Source of the DNA: Dunaliella salina
Lineage: Eukaryota; Chlorophyta; Chlorophyceae; Chlamydomonadales; Dunaliellaceae
NCBI GenBank assembly: GCA_002284615.2
Contig: MU070212.1
Span: 81,125-106,825 of the forward strand
DNA length: 25,701 nt
Direction: 5' to 3'
The position numbers were made by a program, and so were the translations under genes. The notes beneath the pieces are model-generated. The model was not told the DNA's origin and made no database searches. It saw nothing but the letters and a program-made list of their open reading frames with translations. Shown one piece after another: positions 1 to 10,200 of the stretch; position 1 is the first letter of the stretch; the number at the start of each line of letters is the position of its first letter.

Positions 1-64
1 GTGTGTGTGTGTGTGTGTGTGTGGGTGTGTGTGTGTGTGTGTGGGTGTGGGTGTGGGTGTGCGC
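1..64. repeat. (GT)n microsatellite at the window start
   Basis: Alternating GT with occasional GGG interruptions runs from base 1, so the tract is cut by the window edge. The interval 65-447 that follows holds no gene I can support. Confidence 0.95.
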
Positions 65-447
65 GCGTGTATTACACATGTGTGTGTATGTGTGTTGCGC
101 GCGTATGTTTTTAGTCTGTTGTAAGATATTTACATGCACTCACTCATCTATTTTCGACATTGCAACTACATTGATATGTAAACACACACAAAAGTGCATA
201 CAAAGAATGCTGGCAGCCCAACCATCTTCCTACCTCCTTGCCTCTCACTGTTATCTTTCCTCCTTCTTTTCAGGCATTATCTGAATTCAGACTGATTTGT
301 AAGAGCAGACATTGCCCCCTTGCTAAACCTTCCACAATTCTTTTTGGCATGGCTATTACAATTGGGTCTATCCACATTGCTGATCAGTATTCATGCTAAT
401 TTTGGTGCCCACAGAAATCTGTATCAGGCCTACGTTTTTCTTTGCAG

Positions 448-492
448 GCGTGATCCAGAGCAGTTCCACAATGCAGCCTGCCCAATGCCCAA
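448..492 (+). CDS. Possible 5' exon of the FNT gene (unproven)
   Basis: This short segment is bounded by a good acceptor (TTTGCAG) and a strong donor (GTAAGTGC). It contains an ATG at 471 that leaves one spare base at the donor. That phase fits a following exon starting at 757, which begins with two bases to complete the codon. There is no family similarity to support it; FNT N-termini are poorly conserved, so only transcript data can decide. Confidence 0.25.
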
Positions 493-756
493 GTAAGTGC
501 TTGGCAGTAAGTACTTACAATATATTATGGCATGACACTATGGACTGCCTTATCAGGATTTGAAGGATAACATAGTAGCACTACGATTAAAATCTACTGG
601 CATAAGTACCTCACAACGGACTCCAACCTGATAGCTCTCCTGGAGGATTTTTCGACGAGCACCCTCCCTGTATGAAGTCACCTATTTCCCAGTCAATGCA
701 TTTACGCACCAACGCCCACTAGTCAATGTTCAAGAAATAATTGCACGTTATCCCAG

Positions 757-877
757 CATCTTTACATTGCAAGATGCTGCTTTGGTACAAGCGTGATGAA
801 ACCTGGGATGCCTCTCAGTTTGCATGGACCAACCTGGCAATCCGGCGATTTTCCTTGTTCTGCACGTGTAGGATCTG
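757..877 (+). CDS. Possible second 5' exon of the FNT gene, with in-frame ATG at 774
   Basis: The segment follows an acceptor-like CCCAG. It is open in the frame that joins exon 971-1071 either through donor GTATGC at 878 or through GTGTAG a few bases earlier; both leave two bases that pair with the single leading base of the next exon. It reads MLLWYKRDETWDASQFAW and onward, a Trp-rich stretch unlike known FNT N-termini. The frame also runs unspliced into the next exon, so retention of the interval is possible. Alternative start codons are the ATG at 774 and an in-frame ATG in the retained interval. Confidence 0.3.
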
Positions 878-970
878 GTATGCTTTCATGTCAACACGGA
901 CATGGTCTGACTTTTCTTGCTTCTTTCAACTTTCTGTCTGCTTAAAACCAAACCACACTCTTGTTTTCAG

Positions 971-1071
971 GTGGCCCGCAAATTTCAAGAGCGCTGCTTT
1001 CGAGGCGGTGTCAAAGAAGCAGTCACAAATTTTGTCTCCACCAGAGATATATGCAGAAATCGCCCACCTGG
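971..1071 (+). CDS. FNT gene exon: cytoplasmic N-terminal segment
   Basis: It follows TTGTTTTCAG and ends before GTGAGT. After one leading base it encodes 33 residues from [13 protein letters not shown] to [12 protein letters not shown]. The SPPEI helix is the amphipathic N-terminal element preceding TM1 in FNTs. The exon ends in phase 1 and makes Gly with the first two bases of exon 1190. Confidence 0.85.
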
Positions 1072-4000
1072 GTGAGTGCATTAACAACTTCCTCTGAATC
1101 AGGACATGAATCTGGAGGTTTGTTCATATCTCAAGAGGCAGATTGTTTTGTGTGCCCGCCACCAACCTGGTGGCAATTTGTGCATGCAGGTGCCGAGAAG
1201 TCAAAGTATGACTGGTACAAGCTTGGGGTCCTGGCTTTCCTGGCGGGTTGCTACCTGAGCTTTGGCTACTCCACAGCCCTGCTTATCTCTGGGACAATGA
1301 ATGAAGCCCCTTCAAATTCAGATAAAGATGAGGTGGGTAGCGGCAATGCACAGTTGGACGTGAAAAGCCAGGTTGAAAATATGGTCCATGGTGTTGATTT
1401 TACTCGACAAATCATTGGACCCCAAAAAGTGCGACTCTAATGCACAAGTTGCCTATGACGTATGAGAATGGTGGATCCAACGCCAACCTGCGCTGTCAGG
1501 CGATTGCTCACAACCCACAGCAGATGTGCATGTCTGGTTCATGCCTCTTCTGTCGCTCGGTGTATTCTTTCCTAAATCCAGGATACCGGTGCACTGCCCA
1601 TCTGTGTCTTGGCGACCATGGTGTCCCCCCTCTTGCTAAGTGCTAACTTGTGCAATACCTCAATAGCTCAGTGCTGGTACAATGTCTCCGCTTACAATGG
1701 AAAAAGTTATTTTGATTGATATTTGGTAGAAGTGAAATTTGCAGATAAGGACTTACTAACAAGTTTCATGGACAAATGGCCCCGTTGTTGTCATTCCACA
1801 GTAGTATTGAGCTCTCCAGCTGTTTCTGTTATAAATTGGGTAGGTGAGTTACACCAAATAAGCTGATGTGGCTTTCTGTGCTGTCCCATGCTTATGATCA
1901 TTTACACTTCTGATTGATTGGCATTCCTCTACACGTGTTGCTTTTTGAGGGGCTGCAGGTGAACAAAGGCACGTTCAGAGCTCTATTTGGAGTGTTTGGC
2001 TTCCCATTTGCATTAACAATCATCATGATAGCAGGTGAGGACTCCTGATTTCAGCATTGACGGGGCGCAAATTTGAACCTCCATGACCTGAGAGAAGCGT
2101 AAATCCGTCCCTTTTTTGGATTCTTAGTCAAGACATGGTAAATGCCACGATGCTAATATTGAAGCAGAAATCAGTGAAAATTGTCAAGTTTATGGTTAGC
2201 CGTCCCTGTATGTATGTTTTGTGCATATCTGCTTCTTTGCAGGGGAAAGTGTGAAATTACTTATTGTTATCTTCCCTGTGAGAACCTTCTCTGAATGTGG
2301 CGTGCATTGCTCCACCAAAGGACTCTACCAAAACCTGACTGTGCTTCCAGGTGCCGAGTTGTGGACCAGCATGGTCACCTACTCTGCATGTGCATTATGG
2401 GAAGGCAATGTAAGTGGCAACTTGTCAGGGGTTTATCTCTTTCTACTTATTATCCCCTTTTTCTTGTCTGAAATGCTAGGCCTTAACTTAGAAGCGGCAA
2501 GGATGTCAATTTATTAAAGTACCTGAGTTAAATAAAGGTGAAGTTGAAAAAGTTGATGGGTCTGCATGCTTCCTTATCGAGAAGGCTGCATAGCAGCCTT
2601 GGCATTGTCATCCCTTCAAGAGCTGCACAGCTTATGACCCAAATCATGTCCTTGCATTCGCTCAGGTGAGCATCCTCACAGCAATAAAAATGCTCTTCAT
2701 TGTCTACTTTGGGAACTTCATGGGCTGTGCCATGATGGTCGGCCTTTGGATTGCCTCCGGATCTTATGAGGGCAACCAAGACTACCTCGTGTTCTCCGCA
2801 GAGAAAAAGGTAAGAGTATCTGTCACATAGCATTGTGTCCTCCAAGAGAAAAAGGTATGAGCACCCGTCACGCAACGTGGGACAGGGTGCATGCTCGTAA
2901 GCTGAACTAGAAAAGGAGACTTACAATGTCACCATGGCCATTGCACTTGAAATAAATTCATTTTTTGTGATGAAAATGATTAGGCATTGCATCCTGAGTG
3001 CAGTGGTAGAGAACACCTCAGCCTGGAGGCTAGTTCTCCCTTAAGCAGGACACAAAGCTTCCTATTCACTGGATATCTGATCTACCTGCCCACTTGCAAG
3101 TATTTTGCGTGCAGGGACAGCCCATATCACCTGCTGTATGCCTTGTACAACGTGAAATATAACCCTATGACTCATAGCATGAGTGAATTTTTGGTTGCTC
3201 TGGTGATGTGACTCCTCATGGGCAATCAACCTGGATACTGTGTGTTGATGCCTTCTTTTACCAAGTATGCCATCATTGTACACGACGATGCCTTGCAAGC
3301 TACCTTTGCTTTGAGGGACGAAACACTTCTCCTCGTAGCTTTTGTTCATTCACTGCCTAATGTGCCTCGTGTTATACATGGAAATCATGGCGACGCAAAG
3401 TGTGCATATAATGACTGATTTAATGAAGCTGGAGCTTGCTTGCCCCTGCTACATACTTCTTGCTTGATCAATGCTTGATCAATGCTTGATCAATGCTTGA
3501 TCAATGCTTGATCAAAAAACCTCATCTTCATGGGGTTGCGCGGGCTGCCTGTCCAAGACAAAGGCTGTTGCTAGCATATCCGTGGCACCTGGCTTGCACA
3601 TGGCTTGCACATGGCACATGGCTTGCTGGCACATGCAGGTCCATGCAGGTTGGGGGTCCATCTTTGTCAAGGGCACCTTTGTTAAAGGCATCTTTGTCAA
3701 AGGCATGGCTTGCTGACGCATGCAGGTCCGCGCAGGTTGGGGGTCCATCTTTGTCAAAGGCATCTTCGCGAACTGGCTTGTGAGCTTGGCGGTCTGGCAG
3801 GCCAATGCAGCACAGGTAAGAAGCTCTCAGGCAGACCATGCTGTTGGCTTGCCATGCTTTTGCGAGCATGGTTGCAAAGCAGGCCAAATCAGCACAGGTC
3901 AAGCTTTGTGCAAATCTTGGTGGAGATCACGCTCAATACTCACGACTCTTTGAGCCAATGCGTCTCCTCTTCCTCTATATATATTAAATAGATATAATAT

Positions 4001-6198
4001 CTGTTTATCATATTATTAAAATTAATAATAATAATGATAATAATAAAGAATAATAATATTGATGAGGGAATGTTCGCTCCCTCACTGCCAACAAAAAAAT
4101 CATTTTTGTTTCTCTTGCACATGAGTGTGGCAATCTAGCAATTCAGTCTGGCTAGAGCAGGATCTCTGCAAATTATTAGTACCCAAAATTGTCCTCTTAT
4201 GCCAACATCATGCTGTTATTGTTGCAGAAGGCCAGAGTGAGAAAGTGGTTGCCATGAAAGTGGTAACCATGTGCATGCAACAAAATACATGACCTGCTTG
4301 TTGTCAATTCACTGAACCTTCAAGCTTCTACTAGACGTGACTGGCTACTAGAAGTAACCTAAAAACCCATTTTGCAGTTTTGTGCTTCATCAAAGCCTTT
4401 GCTCACCTAAGCTTTTTGGGACATTCTTTTGGCCACCAAGAAGCTGAAAGAGACAAGCTTATAACTCAACTGTTTGACTTGGCACTTTTAGTCTAAGAGC
4501 TTCACCAACTCTCCTGGTGCATGTCACATAACTATGCGCTTGGAACCCCTTTCTGCACATGTTTTTGTGTGCTGTGTCAGTATTTTGATGCAATGCAATA
4601 GCTCACTATACAAAAAAGGCATTTGCCTCAGCTCCAGTGATTGAGGCCCGTCTGTCATGGATGTATCCTTTAACTTAGGCTATTCAGGCATTTAGACAGA
4701 GCTGGCCTGCACCCTGCCCCTCTGCCATGGATGGATCCTTTCACTTAGGCTATTCAGGCTTTTAGGCAAGGCTGGATTACGCCCAATTGAATCAAACTAA
4801 ATGTATGAAGTCAATCTCAGGTCCAGGAATCTTGCCTCCTGGCATCACTTGGCTCTTCAACCCAGAAACTGCAACAGCAAATGTCATGTGTTTCCCTAAC
4901 AGCATGCTAGGATACATGTGTTTCAGCTTTGTTTTTCATGGGTCAAAGAATTTGTCCAGGTTTCACCCCTTTCTCAAACTCCTTTAAAAAATCAATTGAG
5001 CAACTAAAGATAGGTGCTCCTCCCTTTTGTTGACCTGTGGTGTCCATGGTGTTCAAGGTGAGAATAAGTTTTCTTTAACGCTCGCAACCCTGTATTCATT
5101 TTTTTGTATTCTGCATCTTTTTTTTTCAGAGGTACTTTTCTCTGTTTTCAGAAATTACTCACCAGAGGTTCGCCATGAGAGATACAACTCAGCCATTTTG
5201 GAGTTGCCATCCCGGATTTTTCAGTTTATGTGGGCCTTAAAGGCCCCACTTTCCCTATATCTTTCAATGTAGACATATTCTGCACTCAAATGCTTGAATC
5301 TGTACCACAAATTACAAGATTGCCTGATTGTGAGCGCAGTAGCCCGTAAAAGAAAGGGGAGGTCAGTCAGTATTGTACAGGTGGCTTCATTTAGCTTCCA
5401 TCTTTTGAACAAAACATGCTGAAGTGATGCAGTCATCAAACAAGTTTTCTATACCATTAAATGACAAGGACGTTAATTTCAAACCAGGGATGGGTCATTC
5501 GTGATACGCGTATTTCAAAGAACAGTAAAAAAGGCCTTATCTGCGAATCGTAAAATCCGCTGGTTGGAGTGCGCGGTAAAATTTGTCAGTGAAAATTGCT
5601 GGGCAGCCCACCTTCAGATCCCATTTTTTCTAAAGTCTTGCACAAATATGAACCAAAGCATCCGGTGACCTCAACTAAACACGTCTGCTGCTTGCTCTTT
5701 TGCTCTATCTGCTGCATCACCTTCTTCACTGGCTCCAGCTGCTCCCCAGGTGCTGTGCAGCTGGCCACCCAGAGCCAGCAACTTGCAAGAGATGCTGTCT
5801 AATGCGCTGGCACCACCATGGTACACATGCTCACACAGTTTGCACTTTTTCTTGCTCTGCTTGGCCCCGTCCGTCACCTTCAGGCTGAGCAGGTGTGACG
5901 TAATCCCACGCAGGAACCTTCTCTTTTGGCATAATTAAATGTTTGTGGGGTTTGGGGGATGGTTGGGGGTGGGATCCCAGGTTGGAATCCTGGTTCCCCC
6001 CATCCAAAACCCTTCCTCCCCAAAATGGCCCTCTAAACTCGCATACATACGCAACGTACGCGCATTTTACACGTATATACACGAACGGTAACTCCCAGAC
6101 CTGCAATTGACCCAACCCTGCTTCAAACGTTAAAAGAAGTATGCCCACTCCCCACATTCTGCAAAATATATGCATAAATATAAAGAGAGAGAGATATA

Positions 6199-6234
<36 letters not shown>

Positions 6235-6300
6235 TGTATATATATATTTATGTGTGTATATATATATACACACACATATGTACGTATGTATGTATGTATG

Positions 6301-6334
<34 letters not shown>

Positions 6335-7159
6335 TGTGTAAATTTTTATGTATATTTGTTTATATATATATATAATGTTATTCATATATGACGGAATGGA
6401 GACGATCAAAATTTTTGGTGGGCCAGGGGAAAGAGTCAATGTTTAGTTTGGCTTCTGGCAACCTCTTTGCCACATCTGACCATTACTTACAGTATCTAAT
6501 CTGGCCAACTCTAGCTTCTTGACAGCACTTCCAATTGGAAGGGTTTTTTCAGTGGCGCTTGTTGCGCATTCCAAGTATGAAGGACTTCCATCATTTAATG
6601 CGCTCTTAGAAACCGAAAATCAGGACTCAAGGTGGAGGACCCTTGGAATTTATGGCCTTTGTATTGGATTCTGGCCAAGGCCTAAAATGCATTGAGAAAA
6701 TCTGATCAGAAATGCTAGAGAATGAAGCAATGGACTCTTTGTATCAACAGCTTTAGTGCCAAAAGTCAGGTCAGGTCCATGTATTTGAAGTCTTAGCCGA
6801 TTCTGGTTGTGCAAAAATTTCTTCAGAGCCTGTCTGGGCATCTTTTCTTTCTCAGTTTGTGACAATGCCTAGGGTTTGGGTCCAGGGAACAGGCAGATCC
6901 CCTGCCAAAACAAGTCCTTCAGGAATTGACCAGCAGCATTTGTTGGGCATTTTGTCAAGAGCATACTGGGAGAGGCAGAGGGCCTGTTGTGGGATCTTAA
7001 AACTGGCATGATCTGAAAAAGATTGGAGCCAATGAATAAGCTAGCAGTCAGTGATCTCGTTTGAAGGCCCTTTTTTTTCGTGTGGTTTTTGATGGATCAA
7101 GACCCTTCGACTGCAAGGCACTCTCCACACGATTCCTCCTCTGGATGCCCCCCCATTCC

Positions 7160-7225
<66 letters not shown>

Positions 7226-10200
7226 GCACGCACGCACGAACACATACACACATATATGCAGGACGCCGTGGGAAAAGCAACAGTCATCCTACTTACAAAG
7301 TCAGCATTTGCGGCTCTTTCATTAGAGCACTGTGTGGCCAACAGTGAGTGCTAATAGGCGCTTTAAAGCTTTGACTAGCCCATACTAAGATGATCTAGGT
7401 CCAAGAGATATTTTGGGGAAACATGACATTTCCTGGTACGACAATTTCTGTGATGATTATAAAAGAGGAAGTCTCCAGACAAATGCAACAAATTTTGTAA
7501 AGTTCCCTAGGTTCCCTAACAGTTTTCAACATGGCTGTTTGTGCTGACACTTCCAGATTGCTTTCTGAGTGCATGTGCCTCCAGGCTATTCACAAGTAGG
7601 CCTGTGCAAGACCCTTCAGTATTAGATCAGAAGGCATCAATCCTTTGAAGGAAAGGAAGGAATTTTGACTTTGCCAGCCAAAAAGAAACCGCGTGCAAGA
7701 GGCATCAATTCTTCTGCTCTGGCTTTCCAAAGTGGTGCATGCGGGGTGAAGAAAGTTGTGTGCGCGCTCTGGTGGTAAAGGGAATTTTTGGCATATGGAG
7801 TGCAACTTAGGTATCCTCCACTTTCCATCACCGTTTCAAGCACTTTGCCTCTTGTTTAATCTGGACAGTACCAGACTTCCCAGGTATGCATTTTCGTCAA
7901 ACCTCAGGCACCAGTTAGACTGGCTAACTGGGAACCTCTCCTGCTATCCCATTCACCTCTTTTGCACACCTTTTTTCTCAGACTCCATAGAACAGAAATG
8001 TCATGGATTCGGACCTGTGTGCGACGGATGCTTGCAGTGTTCATCATCCCACTGGCCATATACTATGGTGCTGACGTCGATGCCAGAGAGTTTGTGTGGT
8101 TTTCGCTTATACCATCAACCTTTGGAAACTATGTGGTAAGTCCCTTGCGGAGGCGTCTATGCAGTGCCTATGTAGAAAGCTGTTGGCCACAGTTTTAATC
8201 ATCACAAGAAATTGAGTGCTATGTCGTCTTCTTGAGCACACTTATGACAACATTGAGAACATAAAATACATGTTTGTTTTTTGTTGAATTTTGTTTAATA
8301 CATGGGAATCCATGCATCTGAACAAGCCAAAATTTTACCCAACCTTCGGGTTTTAATTGTCCCCAGATGCAGACTGCATGCACATAAGTCTGCGGCAATT
8401 ATTATGGAGGGGGTTGTCTGAGGCATGAAATTGCCTGTTTTTGCGTGCTCCCTGCAGAGGTGTCCCGTAACAGGCAACCCTAAAAATCCTTATACCTTCC
8501 TTCTTCCTGGCTTTCCTTTTTCCTGGCTTCTGTAACATTAAAGCTTGAAATTGTTCATTCGGAGCACACATGCCTAATCAACTATTTTTGTGGCAAAAAT
8601 CTACTACTTGTTGGCGAAGCCCCATTCATGGGGCGTGAGCCCCTAGGTTTGCCTCTTTACAGTAAAGCTCACACCTGGCTGCCTTGGCCCGCCCAGCCCA
8701 CCGCCCTGAACTTGGATGCAGGCCAAGTAAACTTTGCCAAGCATCCCGTTGATGTCAGGTGGGCAGATGGGGCCCTGTGCAAAGTGCTCTGAAACTCCCT
8801 CCGTCTGGTCGCTGAGCAAGAGATGGCTAGAACAGCTGGTCCAGCGCACCCCCGGGCCCTCCAACTTGATGCGCATGCCAAGCAAACCTTTTGTTGGGGG
8901 ATTTGTGTTTGGGTGGCTGGTCAATGCGATGCCATCGCAAAAGTTTGGTCCATGGAGAAGCTGACGTGTCTCGGAGCCCAGCCTGGCCACCCCAACCCCA
9001 CAGAATGGCATCTTACCTTCCTAATCAGCACACTTATGCTCATGCAGCTGCTGGGTCCTTGGAGCGGCCTGAGAGAGGAAATTATTTTGCTCAGCGCATG
9101 GTTTCCAGACAATGATTTATCGTATTCAACAAATTTTCTAATTGCGATGATTATCATATTCCAAGCGATGATTATCATAATCCATGATTATCAATCCAAT
9201 GTGCAATGCGCAACGAGTGGAGAGGAGTAGTTTGGCACGCTCTGCTGGTGCAATGAGGTGCAGGACCCCTTTCCCCTGTGCGACTGGTGTGTCTCTGGTG
9301 CATGCCCTGCCTGGTCCAGGTCCAGGAGAAGATGGGCCAAAAGAGGTCAGCTTGCATGACTCACCCTCTGCATTTGCAGCACGCAGAATAAAAGGCACGC
9401 AGCAAACATCAAGTACAATGGAATATGTGCAGCGATTTCTGTGCATAATGCAAAGACACAGCATGCAGCAATCCATGCATCAATGCACACGACCATGCGT
9501 GTGGTGATGCATGCAGTAATGTGTGCAGCAATGTGCAAATTCAAGCAGACAGTATTGTCTGTAATGTATGCTGCAGTTCACATAGCAATGCATGCTGGTA
9601 AAGCTGTCACACTTGCACGTGCATCATGGCATGCTTAAACGCTGTCACAGGTGTTGTGTCTCTTGAAACTCAAGGGAGTTATGACTGAAATCTTCAGTCT
9701 GTGAGAGATTGGCTAATTTTCAGCGTTGCTTGCGACGCTGCCCCCACTTGTCTTTACCAGGTCACCACCTAAAACAGATTGGGTGGTTTTCCAGTCAATT
9801 GGAGTCCTTGTACATATACACACACATAACTTGAGCCGTTTCCCTTTCCAGTTTCCACTAATTAAGTACACAAACGTAAAAGACAGATAGACAGGCTGCA
9901 GTCCACGTCTGGCTGCGAGCATTCAGGAAAAGTAACCTGCCCTGAAAGGCAGGGAGGGAGGGAGGGAGGCAGAAAGGGAAGGAAGGAAGGCAGGAAGGAA
10001 GTAAGATTTGCAATTCAAGTCTGGTTGCATGCATTAAGGATTTCCTTAAGGTCACCTGTCCTGGAAGCAAGGGGCCCACCACACAGATTAAGAGGAGTAG
10101 CAAGCACAGAGGTCTGCTTCAACAAGTTGGCCTCCTTCATGGGGCCTGTGGCAAGACTTTTAGGCGGGTCCCGTACAAAGAACAAAGAACAAACACAATA

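Noticed and set aside
2985..3062. tRNA-like sequence (TGCAGTGGTAGAGA resembles an A box)
   Set aside because: The expected B box is only GGCTAGTTCTCCC and no cloverleaf can be drawn; chance similarity is likely.
3461..3515. A CRISPR-like array
   Set aside because: The repeats are contiguous 11-mers with no spacers, in a eukaryotic intron.
5955..6010. T-arm-like CCAGGTTGGAATCCTGG
   Set aside because: The 5-base stem and 7-base loop are tRNA-like, but there is no A box at the right distance and the surroundings are G-rich low complexity.
6141..6391. Tyr/Val/Cys/Met-repeat proteins
   Set aside because: They are translations of the (TATG)n microsatellite.
7810..7892. An extra FNT exon encoding [15 protein letters not shown]
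   Set aside because: Its phases can be made to fit exon 7 and the upstream acceptor of exon 8, but the sequence has no FNT counterpart, whereas skipping it gives a gap-free match.
7962..8037. Upstream acceptor near 7979 as the start of FNT exon 8
   Set aside because: It would add about 20 residues not found in FNTs between the EHCVAN motif and FIIP, and its phase does not fit exon 7. The acceptor at 8037/8038 restores Met and the family spacing exactly.
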